Position numbers and translations under genes: made by a program. From assembly GCA_018136815.1 (NCBI GenBank), contig CM030941.1, forward strand, positions 172,439-236,438: a DNA stretch of 64,000 nucleotides, read 5' to 3'. The notes below the pieces were generated by a model. That model was given only the letters and a program-made list of their open reading frames with translations, was not told the DNA's origin and did not search any database. Positions 21,501-30,810 of the stretch are shown here, piece by piece; position 1 is the first letter of the stretch, and every line of letters starts with the position of its first letter. This stretch comes from Isochrysis galbana (Eukaryota; Haptophyta; Isochrysidales; Isochrysidaceae).

Positions 21501-24500
21501 GAAAAGATGTCCGACCACCCGAGGCACCCCACCGACAAGAGAGGCCTGGGCTACACTAGTCCCAAGCTATCACCCTGTACCGCTACCAACGAGGACGACC
21601 CCTCTAGGCCCCCTGCCACGATAGCGGCAGTCGGAGTACCCGAAGAGACGACGACCAGTTTGACGACGAATTCACCCGAGCAACGACGCTGGCGACCAAC
21701 CCCGTCCCTGTCCGACACCATTGCACACGTGACCGCGCACCGGCCGGAGAGCGTCGTGGATACCCTACCATCTGCCTACCCAAGGCATTGTCTATATGTT
21801 CGAGATCTAATGGTCTGCCGCTCCGGCGAGGCTGCCGGCAAAGAAGGAGTAATCTTAGCCGACTCCGCCCTCACGGTCAACAGCACACTCGCTGACACCG
21901 GAGCTGGCCCGTCGGTCGTGACCACTTCCCTCTTGTCCAGCCTACCCAACGACGCATGCGTCGAGCGGCTGCCGCAAGCCGTAGTGACACCGCTCCATGG
22001 CCCAGACGGCCTACCTCTTATCACGCGAGGCAAGGCTCGAATCGTTTTCTCCGTCGGTGGATTTCTCTTTCGTCATACGTTCATGGTGATTGAAGGCAAC
22101 CCGATGCTACTGCTCGGGAACGACTTCTTAGCTACGCACGCCGCTTCGATTCAGCTCGCCTCCGACAGCGCGGACGGCTCTATCACCCTCGGTGCCCCAT
22201 CCACGGTGGCTCCTCTTGAGGTTAATGGCAGTCCAAGCCCCGACGCTCCGCCGATCTTTCGCGTCTCGACGTCACCGATAGCGGTGGTCCCTGTCAGCAT
22301 GACTTGTGCACAGGTCTGTCCGACCTCCGCGAACCCAATCACGACTGACTTCTTCCGAGGGCCGCAAGCCGCCGAAAACGACAACCAGCTAGTCTCCGAG
22401 CCGCTCTTCAACACGGCCGATGAGTTTGCCGCCAAAGCGCCGGCGTCTTGTGGCTCCGAGTACCTCCTATATACCCATGAACCTATCACGATCCCGGCCT
22501 ATCATCGGGCGACGTTTCACGTCCGAATTCCGCTAGCTCTTCGAGAACACGAAGACTGCGCCATGCTCGTGGACCGACTCCCTACACGCGAGACTATTGA
22601 CAGCTCTCCTCTCGTCATCCCTCAAGTAGAGAGGCCGAACTCCGACCACACCATCGCGATCACGGTGGTCAACACTGACGCCAAACCACTACACCTTCCG
22701 TCGTTCCACCCTGTAGCTTCGCTACAGGTTCGATTCAAGATTCACGCCGGAACTTATCACCGCGTCGGTGACGTTAACTCGCCGGATGTGATTGAGTCGC
22801 TCAACGAGGACCAACGTAAGCTCCTTGAGGCAGCCAAGATCGACCCCGAGGGCCGTCTCTCGATGCCCCAACGTGAACAAGTTCGTCGTCTACTAGCCCG
22901 ACGTATCGCTGCTTTCGCAATTGACCCGACCAACCCGAATCACACTCACGTGATGGAGGTAGAGCTACCGCTCAACCCCGGAGCCGAAGCTCACCGTCAC
23001 GCACCGTCTAGAGTTGGACGAGAGGGTGAGAAGGTCATAGAGGACGAAGTTTGCAAGATGGAGTCCGCGGGCATCATTAGGAAATCAAATTCGTCGTGGG
23101 CCTCTCGAGTCGTGTTAGTCACTAAGAAGGATGGCTCCGTACGTTTCTGCGTAGATTATCGCGACGTCAACTCCAAGCTTCGTCTAGAGGACAGCCCTCT
23201 TCCCCTCACGGTAGAAGCCATCGACCGATTGTCGTCCGGTCAAGGCAACCTCGATTCTCTATTCCTTTGCACCCTGGACCTGGCATCTGGTTTCTGGGGT
23301 ATACCGATCAAAGAATCCGATAAACATATCACCGCGTTCACTACTCATCGCGGCAAGTACGAGTTCAATTACTTGCCTTTCGGTGTTCAATCCGGTCCCT
23401 CGTATATGTGCCGCCTCATGGACGCCGTTCTCGGTGGGCTGGCATGGGAGATTTGTATGCCATACTTGGATGATGTCGGCGCCTGGTCGACAGGTGTAGG
23501 TGACTCGCTGCAGGCCAGGGAAGAGTCGTCATTCCAACAAATGTTACACCGTCTTGATCTTGTCTTGGAACGTCTCATCTGGGCGGGCCTCACTTGCAAG
23601 ATGTCGAAATGCGTTTTCTTTGCCACCTCGGCTGAATATCTCGGCCACGTTGTTTCGCGTGAAGGTCTTCGGATGGATCCCAAGAAAGTGGAAGCCGTCT
23701 CGAAAATCGACCCTACCCAAATCAACTCGATCGAAGCCGTCCGTTCTTTCCTTGGACTATGCTCGTACTACCGCCGTTTCATCCGTCGTTTTGCGATCCG
23801 TGCGGCGCCGTTAACCGCTCTCACGCGGAAAGGGTGCGACGTCCCGGTCGAGTCGCAAACAGAAGCCTGTCGACAGGCTATCGAAGATCTCAAGCAAGCT
23901 ATCTGTGAAGAACCCGTACTTGCACCTCCTCGAGACGACCGTCCTTTCCTCGTTAAAACCGACGGTGCTAGCAAGCTCGGCATCGCCGGCGTCCTCGCCC
24001 AAAAAGACGACGAAGGGAGAGAGCGCGTCGTTGCATACTACGGTCGTAGCTTGAGTCCGGCTGAGCGCCATTGGACAGTCACTGAAATCGAACTTCTAGC
24101 AGCGCTAGAATCGATCCGAAATTGGAGGCCTTATCTTTGGGGTCGCCACTTCACCCTCGTCGTAGACCATTCAGCTTTGCGCTGGCTTCACACGATGAAA
24201 GATCAAGTCACCGGTGGTCCAGCCTCGCGCCTCATGCGATGGGTCCTAAAGCTAGCCGAATATAGATTCGACGTCGTGCACAAACCTGGAGTCACTCACT
24301 GGGACGCCGACGGCTTATCCCGCTTAGTTGCTCTCGAGCCTGATCACGATCCTCTCCATCTCGAGGAGAGTGACGCCCATTCTTTCGATTCTTCTGAACT
24401 TCACGACATAGTCGCCGCCGCGGTTACTTCATCCACCCTCACCGCTCGCCGCCAACAAGCAAGCGATAGGCTCGCTCGTCAAGCATCGGAATCTTCGGAG

Positions 24501-26177
24501 TCGATTACCTCCTCGTATCTCGATGTGGGCGTGCCTCATGCCGACGAATTACGACAAGCGCTCTCTACCGACGATCTCGCCAGCTCGATCCTTTCTGAAG
24601 TCGAGTCGATCCTTCCGAAAGCTTCCTCTTCGATTGACTCTAGCTCGTCGTCGAAGAAAAGTTCCCGATTCCTCCTTCGCGATGGCCTACTCTACTACCG
24701 CTCCTCAGAAGCGGAAGAGGCTCCTCTTCGTTTGTACATTCCGGAGTCCCTTCGTGACACGTACCTCCGCGCCTACCATGACCACCTTGGTCACCCAGGT
24801 GCGACAAGGATGTCTACCCTACTTCGTACTCGAGTGTACTGGCCTGGCTTGTCCGCCTCTGTATCGGAATACGTTCGAGAGTGCCACGAATGCACTCTTG
24901 GCAAACCGTTACCGCGACCGCTCGCCCATCCATCCGGTCTTTCCATCGGATCTTATCCTTTCGACGTCGTCTATTGCGATATTCTTTCGATGGCGCCCAC
25001 TCACGATTTCGTATCCGGCCGCTCCGGTTTTGACAAGCTGATTGTTTTCGTCGATTCTATCTCTCGTTGGATTGAAGCTGAGCCTTGCAACGGTAACCCC
25101 TCGTCCTCGAAATGTCTAGACGTCTTCATGCGTCTCATCGTATCTCGTTATGGAGTCCCTCGCCAACTTCGAACCGACGCCGGCTCGAATCTTTGCTCTC
25201 GATTAGTTGACCTAATTCTCAAAGCGACCGGAACGGACTTGAGCACTACTGAAGCTTATCGCCACGAAGGCGTAGGGCTAGTGGAAAGAGCTCAACAAAC
25301 TCTCCTCACGATGACTCGAGTCTCCAATGAAGGCGGCGCCCATTGGGTCGACCACCTTCCGTTTCTTCTCATGTCTATGCGAGCGACCGCCGGTCGCGTG
25401 GTACCCAAGTCACCCGCGGCTATCTTGTTTGGTCGGGAGCTTCGTCTTCCTGCTCAACTTGCTGCCCCTGCTCCTGTCCTGGAGTTGCTTCCAACTAGGC
25501 CTCCGTCCGATGCCGTCACTTACGCTACCGAGCTCAATAAGAAGCTTCTCGAGTCGTGGCGTTCCGCCCTCGAAAGTACTCAAGAAGCTCAACGCGAATC
25601 GATGCGTTCCGCCTCTCAAAAGTCTAAACTCGGTGTCACCTTCAAACCGGGAGACAGAGTTTGTCGTCGAATCCCTGGCCACGCCAACAAACTTCAGTAT
25701 CTCTACTCCGGTCCCTACCGAGTAGAAGAAGCAATCTCGGCCACTCGCTACCGTCTACGCGACCTCGAAAATCGTCAAGTCAAGGACGAAGTTCACATCT
25801 CCAACCTCCGTCCGTACTTCACCGTCACCGATTCGTCTCCGCTCACCGACGATGAGTACTTGGTTGAAGAGTTGCTCGATCGCAAAGGCGATGGGCTTTC
25901 ATTCAAGTATCTCGTCAAATGGCGCGGCTATCCTCGTTCTGAAGCTACTTGGGAGTCTCGAATTGAGTTGCTTCGGCGTTGTGCTGATCTAGTTGAGTCG
26001 TACGACACCACTTTCGACCGCCGTCCGGTTCAACCCCAAGCTCACTCCGCTGTAGACTCCTCTTCAAGTCCAAGTTCAAGTCCCCAGTCTAATCAAGTTC
26101 CACGTCGAGTTCAAGAGTCAAATCGTATTCCTCCTGATCTGCCTTCAAGTCGTACCCGTTCTCGTTCACGTTCGTAG
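18558..26177 (+). CDS. pol: Chromovirus Pol polyprotein with embedded DNA methyltransferase domain
   Basis: The 2,539-residue frame encodes the enzymes for reverse transcription and integration. In order: a Ser/Pro-rich region (about 1-520); a methyltransferase-like domain (about 575-770; Cys637 in PPC, Glu679 in ENP); an aspartic protease (ADTGAG, Asp1113); reverse transcriptase (about 1470-1660, YLDD with Asp1638); RNase H (Asp1802); integrase with an HHCC finger and catalytic Asp2141, Asp2207 and Glu2243 (D-D35-E spacing); and a C-terminal chromodomain (about 2434-2480, EYLVEELLDRK...YLVKWRGY). The RT-RH-IN order plus the chromodomain defines a Ty3/gypsy chromovirus. The ATG at 18558 is probably not the true start, since the frame upstream is open back to the gag stop in the left copy. 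All catalytic motifs are intact, so the element may be recent. The terminal stretch is Ser/Arg-rich. Confidence 0.92.
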   Translation: MEAQFSGSSPLSFESESKPVLSKPRSEPSESESESESEFTTSPSPTTRSTAGLTELQPLTEPPTTIPSAGVFTFGPPRPESESFGISGHFQNSNHNRAPFHEPPRIESKHKLTPKPSTTATVSLSEPPFRVSPQPACHSSRLHAAEPIPSVSVLSPSPIAQDSASRARVIKPVTESEISAAPSQPVLATVPLLSSQASASSSPTVATPGGFTFEPAPSVPISKVSPVIGVQHARNDESESEYKLTSPRSPRSTTGVPTPPHQPRALEELEQPSPSPSQVAESSEFESESTVISAVHPPASPSQVLRRMLRIAEPLRPLPTPAAAAEPPPWPQPSPQPASTTATSLLSPAPTPPTTECNDVSSSDVTMESDHNSSARRGTAASQTELLRPLSQPNRVPEPCPSCLSPVVSRPRRPSPPSDTPLLRVSSSIPSSEPVSTSSISESSSIRPTSLRPPVAASEHCLPLDTTATTIMRVAAINASAIQSFDSSQNNSDVGTRDDTPSPALHALASLRARASGSAVVLPRHLTEAAQELRRPRNGTLASPAAALPKHFDELCAELTKMNQRVQDGLTSGCHAPRVLVVGETSGVVSSMFLLAGADVATCDLYPSEIDYVPHFQGDALHVQNLGWDLVIAHPPCTYLSAVSSQWLSQEPGRRAALESAARVFKSMASATAPFVAVENPRMHAEARRLVGGLTPTQFVQPWEHGTGHQKATGLYLTKGLPPLQPTCVVDGRESAMANLSPSPHRGALRSRTYVGVAGAMAIHWMPVLLRHLSQQRDQTSTKKLSALELLACARCSLLDRPSLSSTEATAYEPWSALHRYERGRETSEVSSDPVVSRPATPESDNHEDQKETHDNHDNDTPLHASESTLHDPFSPWTAPPPARASSPRPTTPTTLRKRRQQWQSFGVNWDQKWSNVTLETADEIRAQALAGRNADEESDLAAAVRAPIEFVEAKGIRAEELASLVRRPKTEAQARLEKDWEKMSDHPRHPTDKRGLGYTSPKLSPCTATNEDDPSRPPATIAAVGVPEETTTSLTTNSPEQRRWRPTPSLSDTIAHVTAHRPESVVDTLPSAYPRHCLYVRDLMVCRSGEAAGKEGVILADSALTVNSTLADTGAGPSVVTTSLLSSLPNDACVERLPQAVVTPLHGPDGLPLITRGKARIVFSVGGFLFRHTFMVIEGNPMLLLGNDFLATHAASIQLASDSADGSITLGAPSTVAPLEVNGSPSPDAPPIFRVSTSPIAVVPVSMTCAQVCPTSANPITTDFFRGPQAAENDNQLVSEPLFNTADEFAAKAPASCGSEYLLYTHEPITIPAYHRATFHVRIPLALREHEDCAMLVDRLPTRETIDSSPLVIPQVERPNSDHTIAITVVNTDAKPLHLPSFHPVASLQVRFKIHAGTYHRVGDVNSPDVIESLNEDQRKLLEAAKIDPEGRLSMPQREQVRRLLARRIAAFAIDPTNPNHTHVMEVELPLNPGAEAHRHAPSRVGREGEKVIEDEVCKMESAGIIRKSNSSWASRVVLVTKKDGSVRFCVDYRDVNSKLRLEDSPLPLTVEAIDRLSSGQGNLDSLFLCTLDLASGFWGIPIKESDKHITAFTTHRGKYEFNYLPFGVQSGPSYMCRLMDAVLGGLAWEICMPYLDDVGAWSTGVGDSLQAREESSFQQMLHRLDLVLERLIWAGLTCKMSKCVFFATSAEYLGHVVSREGLRMDPKKVEAVSKIDPTQINSIEAVRSFLGLCSYYRRFIRRFAIRAAPLTALTRKGCDVPVESQTEACRQAIEDLKQAICEEPVLAPPRDDRPFLVKTDGASKLGIAGVLAQKDDEGRERVVAYYGRSLSPAERHWTVTEIELLAALESIRNWRPYLWGRHFTLVVDHSALRWLHTMKDQVTGGPASRLMRWVLKLAEYRFDVVHKPGVTHWDADGLSRLVALEPDHDPLHLEESDAHSFDSSELHDIVAAAVTSSTLTARRQQASDRLARQASESSESITSSYLDVGVPHADELRQALSTDDLASSILSEVESILPKASSSIDSSSSSKKSSRFLLRDGLLYYRSSEAEEAPLRLYIPESLRDTYLRAYHDHLGHPGATRMSTLLRTRVYWPGLSASVSEYVRECHECTLGKPLPRPLAHPSGLSIGSYPFDVVYCDILSMAPTHDFVSGRSGFDKLIVFVDSISRWIEAEPCNGNPSSSKCLDVFMRLIVSRYGVPRQLRTDAGSNLCSRLVDLILKATGTDLSTTEAYRHEGVGLVERAQQTLLTMTRVSNEGGAHWVDHLPFLLMSMRATAGRVVPKSPAAILFGRELRLPAQLAAPAPVLELLPTRPPSDAVTYATELNKKLLESWRSALESTQEAQRESMRSASQKSKLGVTFKPGDRVCRRIPGHANKLQYLYSGPYRVEEAISATRYRLRDLENRQVKDEVHISNLRPYFTVTDSSPLTDDEYLVEELLDRKGDGLSFKYLVKWRGYPRSEATWESRIELLRRCADLVESYDTTFDRRPVQPQAHSAVDSSSSPSSSPQSNQVPRRVQESNRIPPDLPSSRTRSRSRS
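20289..20876 (+). other. Phage-type DNA cytosine methyltransferase-like domain inside pol
   Basis: Residues about 578-770 of Pol run RVLVVGETSGVVSS (motif-I-like SAM loop), then CDLYPSE (motif-II-like), then WDLVIAHPPCTYLS (motif IV with the candidate nucleophile Cys637) and VAVENPRMH (motif-VI-like). A QPWEHG...KGLPPLQPT segment and an RSRTYVGVAGAMA segment close the domain. From family knowledge, this motif order and the tail match small DNA cytosine methyltransferases of phages and bacteria, not DNMT1 or DNMT3. The expected outcome would be SAM-dependent 5-methylation of cytosine. Activity is not shown by sequence alone. The domain sits between gag and protease. Confidence 0.8.
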
Positions 26178-26441
26178 CGCTAAGTGCTAAGTCGACCGGA
26201 AGTGGATGATTAGCGTCGCGTCAGCGCCTGACCCAGCGCAACTGCCCGAGCAAAACTCCTGTAAAAGGGAGAACGTGGTAGGACGTGGCGTACGAAATCG
26301 GGGGCCGCCGCGCTAAGCTGCCGATTTTGTGCTCGCTTTGGATCCATGGGTTAATCCTCCTCTTCTAAGTCTCTCGTCTCGTATGGTTAAATGAACTCTC
26401 TTGGCTCGACATCGGGAGACGTCTCGATTTAAGTCGGGGGG
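26178..26441 (+). other. Chromovirus 3' untranslated region with polypurine tract
   Basis: Between the pol stop and the 3' LTR lie 264 non-coding bases ending TTAAGTCGGGGGG directly before the LTR's TG. A G-run abutting the LTR is the expected plus-strand primer. The same sequence precedes the right LTR of the non-autonomous element at 56501. Confidence 0.8.
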
Positions 26442-27534
26442 TGTTGTATTCCTGCCCATCTGAAGGCTGTAGGCATGAATATTCGTGTAAGGTACGCGCT
26501 CACAATTACAATTGAACAGTTCCCCGTGTTGCCACTGACGCACAAGACACACAGATTCGGATTCCCCATGGTCTCAAGTCCAGGTTTGCAGATTTTGGTC
26601 TCGAAATTTGCGATTCGAATTTTGTTTTTGCTGTTACTATAATTGTTGGCTCGTTTAAGGTAATAAACCGGCATGACTTCGACTTCTCGTTCCGCAGTTG
26701 CTCTGCGAGACTCTCTCTCTCTCTCTCTCCGTCCTCCTCTCCTCGGCCGACGGAGGGAAGTTTCGTCCAAAACATTCTCCGGTCCCAGGATGTTCCGTGG
26801 GGGTCTCTCTGCGCTCCGCGAGGGAAAGGACGCGATCTCGCTCCGAGATCACCCTCGCGCCCTCCCACGCTGCCCCGCCGTGCCCTCGGTCCCTCGCCCC
26901 CGCGGCAGGTTCTTCCTCTCGGCGTGCCATCCGTCGCCTCCGGCCGTTATATTATTCCCCCCCCCCCGCGCGAGGTTCTTCTCCTCCGCGCGCGGTTCGT
27001 TTCCTCCGGCCGTCGTTCGTTCCCCCCCCCCGCGCGCGCTGTTTCCCCCCCCTCGCTTCGATTCCTCTCGCGATTCCTTCGATGATTGCCTCCATCTCGT
27101 CCGTTCTTCTTCGCGATTCTCGCGGAGGGGGCACCGACGTTTAACGTTAGTTTCGCCGTGGTTTCGGTAAAAGAAAGGTAGAACGAATGGCACGCGCCTC
27201 GCGTCTCGCGTCTTGTTTCGTCGCCCTTTGCTCGTCTCTTGTCTAGAAGGTCTCTCCGCACATCGCCTTCTTCCCCCGCGCGAGTTTGGATCTCTCCTCG
27301 ACCCTCCGCGTTGGCTTAAGCGGACGAGTTTCGCTTTAACGATAGTCCGAACCCTTCGTTTGCGTAGTTATGCGCTCTCGTTCCGTATTTCTTCGCGCAT
27401 GGCGATCGATCGCGACCTCAGCCTTCGCCGCGCGGGAGGGGTTTGTTTATCGTATGATTCCGGAGTGTTTACGTTAGTTTTCTGAGCCCAAGGACTTTGG
27501 TTTTTGGGTTTCTAGTGAGTGTTTTTGTAGCAAC
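26442..27534 (+). mobile_element. Second (3') LTR of the chromovirus
   Basis: Nearly identical to 10266-11357, with a one-base difference in a poly-C run. Similarity to the first copy does not stop at the LTR. It continues through the leader into gag until 27839, so this LTR belongs to a tandem arrangement and also serves as the 5' LTR of a truncated second copy. Confidence 0.85.
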
Positions 27535-27719
27535 TTCGTCGAGTCCCACCGTGTTCCCAAGCGAGTCCCCCCGAGTTCCCGAGTCTATACCCCGAGTCAA
27601 CGAGTCAATACCAGCCAAGCACGCGCCTGAGCCACCCCCAGTCGCCTGCCACCACCTCCCACAAGCCTCCTTCCACACTTCCGCGCCCTCCGTGCGTCGT
27701 GCGTCGTGCGTCGATCACC

Positions 27720-27839
27720 ATGCCCGTAGTCACCCCCGAGGAAAGCTCCATGAGCTCCCCGCAAGAACCGCATTCCGCGCTAGCTGCCGGCGCGCCCTCG
27801 CAGGCCATCTCCAAGAGTGAGATGAGCCTTGCTCTGACA
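27720..27839 (+). pseudogene. Truncated gag N-terminus of a second tandem copy
   Basis: About 40 codons from ATG 27720 match 11543-11662 exactly, then similarity ends abruptly within codons for MSLALT. The adjoining DNA is an inverted LINE fragment. The leader between the LTR and this ATG is also identical to the first copy. Confidence 0.85.
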
Positions 27840-27841
27840 AC

Positions 27842-28239
27842 GACATAGTCGTGTCGTATTCCATACGAGGACAGACTTTTACTTTTAGCCGTACAAAGCC
27901 TACTTGCTCCTTGGAAATAATGGTATGGATCGTCCTCTTGAGCCTGTTAGCTAAGACCTTTGCGAGAATTTTGTAGTCCGTTTGGAGCAACGTGATAGGT
28001 CTATAGTTCCTCGGGTCCCTGGCGTCCCCGTTCTTATAGAGTAGCGTAATGTCTCCCGAGCACGTGTCCTCCGGGAGTGCCCTCGTCCGGTATGCCTCTT
28101 GAAACATGTCCATCAGTTGCGGGGCTACGAGTTTTTCGAAGCTTTGGTAGAATTCCATCGGGATGCCATCCGGCCCCGTGGATTTACCTTTTGCCATTTG
28201 GCGTATCGCCCTAATGATCTCGGAATAGCCGATGGGCTT
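27842..28239 (-). pseudogene. LINE reverse transcriptase fragment
   Basis: The minus strand encodes a non-LTR reverse transcriptase segment: GYSEIIRAIRQM, KGKSTGPDGIPMEFY, then a stretch with DARDPRNYRPITLLQ and YKILAKVLANRLK, ending near EQVGF. These are the classic fingers/palm motifs of LINE elements (S.GPDG, NYRPI.LL, K..a..ll.RL). The YxDD motif and the endonuclease are absent. The 5' breakpoint (AAGCCCATCGG) is the same as in the copy at 46830. Confidence 0.85.
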
Positions 28240-28442
28240 ACCCGCGCGGGGACCGTGCGTGCGCCCCCGCCGGGGGGAGGGAGGGGTGAAAAAATCCAAA
28301 ATCAGACAGACGATGGGTGGCCGGGAATATATGAAAAGGGTCGAAGTATTACGCATACACCCCCGATCCAATCCCCGACTCACCCCCGACCCCCCCCCCA
28401 CACCCTCTCCCCGCCCCCGCCGCCCCACCCTCGCCGGAGGCC
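28240..28442. other. C-rich low-complexity spacer
   Basis: A short stretch rich in CCCCG and CCCCC runs. I see no gene or transposon end in it. Confidence 0.4.
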
Positions 28443-28746
28443 GCGTGCACATTGTGATTGCAAGTCATCACAGGTGCTGCGTAACGAAACATCTCTTATA
28501 TGGCCAGTTTACGTAGTTGTGGGCCGCAGGGCGCAGGGGGTACACAGATGGAACGAGTTGACATGCGCACGCACGGCGTATCCGCGGGGGGACCGATGCA
28601 CATCGCGCCGTGCCCATGCACGGCGTGCACCGATGTGATTAGCGAAGAAGCTTTGACGGCGTCTCTCTCTTATAATTTCAACATGATCTAATGTTAAACG
28701 ACTACAATACAACTGTGGACATTTGATCGCTCAATTCGACTGATGT
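28443..28746 (+). repeat. Dispersed GCACGGCG repeat, copy B
   Basis: The first part (28443-28515) shares GTGCACATTGTGATTGCAAG, CGAAACATCTCTTATATGGC and TTTACGTA with the 63.6-63.8 kb repeats in reverse. The second part shares the CGCACGGCGT...GCACATCGCGCCGTG module and the GACATTTGAT.GCTCAATTC end with copy A at 9955-10222. Confidence 0.6.
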
Positions 28747-28751
28747 CCCAC

Positions 28752-28915
28752 TATTGACGGAACGACACCTCGGAGCCATGTCGACGTCGGTGTCTGGTGG
28801 GGCAGAGGCCTGCGAGCGCTTCGGCTCCGGCGGTTTGGGGCGTCGTGGCGGCGGGGGGCTGGGAGAGGGGAGCGGTCGGCGCGCGCTCCATCGCTAAAAC
28901 TATAACAATAGTTTT
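28752..28915 (-). repeat. ACTATTGTTATAGT repeat with a short Pro/Ala-rich ORF start
   Basis: Read on the minus strand this is AACTATTGTTATAGTTTT, then an ATG opening MERAPTAPLSQPPAATTPQ. The same module occurs at 33468-33640 (+) and, more diverged, at 33940-34061 (-). The conserved ATG and Pro/Ala reading frame suggest a transposon-derived 5' coding end, but I cannot assign it to a family. Confidence 0.5.
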
Positions 28916-29228
28916 TGAGTGTGAGTGTTGTATATGTATATGTAGTGAATGCATGTTGAAACTACTAGCTACTCTACTACTAACTACTACTACCACCATC
29001 GTCCGATGTTGTATGTGTGCGTGTGGCGTGCTAATGCTAAGTCTTAAGTCCGAAAAAACTTCGCGAAACTTTTGTGAAACTTGGGTAGGCATTGAGCAAC
29101 TTTAGCGAAACTTTCGCGCGAAACTTGGGGGGGTCCGGCGCGAAACTCTGACCTGGCCCTCCCCCCCCCCTCCGCTGTTTCCCCCCCCTCCGCAGATTTC
29201 TTTCCCCCCCCCTCCGCGCTTTCCCCCC

Positions 29229-29385
29229 CGGAACGCCAGCTTCTCCGCTAAATAAAGAGGGAACTGGGGAAGGGGAAGGGGAAGGGGGTTGTTAGGGGTT
29301 AAGGTTGGGTAGTAGGGAGGTCCACGAGCACGCTGCCTCATGCCGCACACGTAGCGGAGATTTTAAGAAGATTTTTTTTAAATAT
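29229..29385 (-). repeat. Dispersed repeat, inverted relative to 37728-37870
   Basis: The segment with CCAGCTTCTCCGCTAAATAAAG, a GGGGAAGGGG run, GGGTTGTTAGGGGTTAAGG and TAGCGGAGATTTTAAGAAG is found in reverse orientation at 37728-37870. A weaker relative is seen near 9770-9880. It is probably an end of an unclassified element. Confidence 0.55.
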
Positions 29386-29389
29386 TCTC

Positions 29390-29500
29390 GAAGCGGCGCG
29401 CAAGGCCATGGACGTCGTCCTGCGCGCGATGATGCAGATAAGAGACGAGCAGGCAGCGCTTGACGCGCACAAAATCAAGACAATGCGCCTTAGAAGTTAA
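29390..29500 (+). other. Possible terminal exon or coding scrap, 36 codons
   Basis: A frame ending at TAA 29498 reads EAARKAMDVVLRAMMQIRDE and continues as a charged, helix-like peptide. Its composition is protein-like in an otherwise non-coding area. There is no upstream start or family match, so it may be the end of a degraded gene. Confidence 0.25.
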
Positions 29501-29635
29501 AATAGCTGTTTGACCGCCCTACAGTTGGCCCCGTGAACGTTCACCACGCACAACCCCTGGGGCTAATGTGTAGGGTCTTAGTCCTGAGTCTTCAAATGTT
29601 TATTTTTTCTCGTCCGCACCTTCGTCGGTCGTCGG

Positions 29636-29812
29636 ATGAGCTCGCGAGCAGCTCACTTCACACCGTCGATCCGCTCGTCGGCCGCCATCACCAACGCAGG
29701 CGAAGGCGCCATCTCCGCATCCTCCATCTCCAACCTGATCGTTGCGGTTCTTGGGGCTTGGAAGCGAGGCACGCTCCCCGAGGAAGAAGGCGAGGTCGGA
29801 GCGGCGCAGTAG
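29636..29812 (+). CDS. Small hypothetical ORF, 58 residues
   Basis: The ATG at 29636 opens a frame to TAG 29810 with plausible protein composition. A helical hydrophobic stretch (SISNLIVAVLGAW) is followed by an acidic tail (LPEEEGEVGAA). I recognise no family. It could be an isolated microprotein, a first exon, or part of a decayed gene just outside the right arm of the inverted duplication. Confidence 0.3.
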   Translation: MSSRAAHFTPSIRSSAAITNAGEGAISASSISNLIVAVLGAWKRGTLPEEEGEVGAAQ

Positions 29813-30089
29813 AATCCGTTGCTGCCACAGAAGGAGAGGCCTTCTGCAGAAGAACCGTGTCTTTCCCGGCATTCATGCACAGCTCTATTGTTCATTAGCT
29901 CTAGTCGAGCAAATGATTGAAACCCAGGGGGACCAGGGAGTGAAGAAACCCGTGTGAAACGGCCGAAAAACCCCTGTTTTTCGGCTCTACTCGGAAGACC
30001 GATAAAAAAAACAGAAGAAAAGGGGGCCGTAACCGCCGTCGCGACGGCGTAACGTCTTTTTCTTCTCGCCCCTTTCCCCCGATGCATCT

Positions 30090-30229
30090 TTCTCTCTCTC
30101 CTCTCCTCCGCCGCCCCTCCCTCTCTTCTCTCTCTCTTCCCTCTCTCTTCTCTCTTCTCTTCTCTCTTCTATCTTTTCTCTCTCTTCTGTCTTCTGTCTT
30201 CTCTCTTCTTTCTTCTCTCTTCTCCCTCT

Positions 30230-30269
<40 letters not shown>

Positions 30270-30480
30270 CTCTTCTCTCTCCTCTCTTCTCTTCTCTCTC
30301 TCCTCTCTCTTCTCTCTCTTCTCTCTCCATCTGCCCTGTGTCTCTCCCCCCCCCTCTCTTTTCTCTTTTCTCTCCTCTCTCCTCTCTCCTCCCTTCCCTC
30401 TTCTCCCTTCTCTCTCTCCCCTCTCTCCCCTCCCCCCAGCCCCCCCCTCTCCTCTTCCCCCCCCCCCCCCCCTCTCTCCT
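30090..30480. repeat. CT-rich tract upstream of kinase copy 2
   Basis: About 390 bp of CTCTCTT and TCTCTCC units with C runs on the coding strand, ending about 330 bp before the start codon at 30811. It is shorter than its partner at 7612-8270 and has a different unit order. Confidence 0.85.
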
Positions 30481-30810
30481 CTCTTCCCCCCCCCCCGGCG
30501 AGGGTCGTGTTAACAGAAGTCCTCGCCCCCGTCTACGTTAAAGAAGAGCCCCGCGGGCCTCCGTCGCCCATCGGCCCCTCCCCGCCAGCCGCCCACAGAG
30601 GTCTCTCTCTCCATCCTCCGCGGAGGGGAGAACCCTCTCTCCGGCACGCGGCCGCCCGCGCCGCGCCCTAGTCCCCCCCCCACCCCGCCCCCCCGCCCTC
30701 CCCCTCCCCCTCCCGCCCCGCCGCGCCCTCAGACCCGCCGCCGCCCCCGAGCCGGTCCCCCCCACCCCCAGCAACCCCCGCTCGCCGCCTGCGCGCGCGC
30801 GCCTCGGCGC

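Noticed and set aside
28099-28638. 179-codon + strand ORF
   Set aside because: It overlaps the LINE fragment in antisense, then runs through C-rich spacer and dispersed repeat, with no domain.
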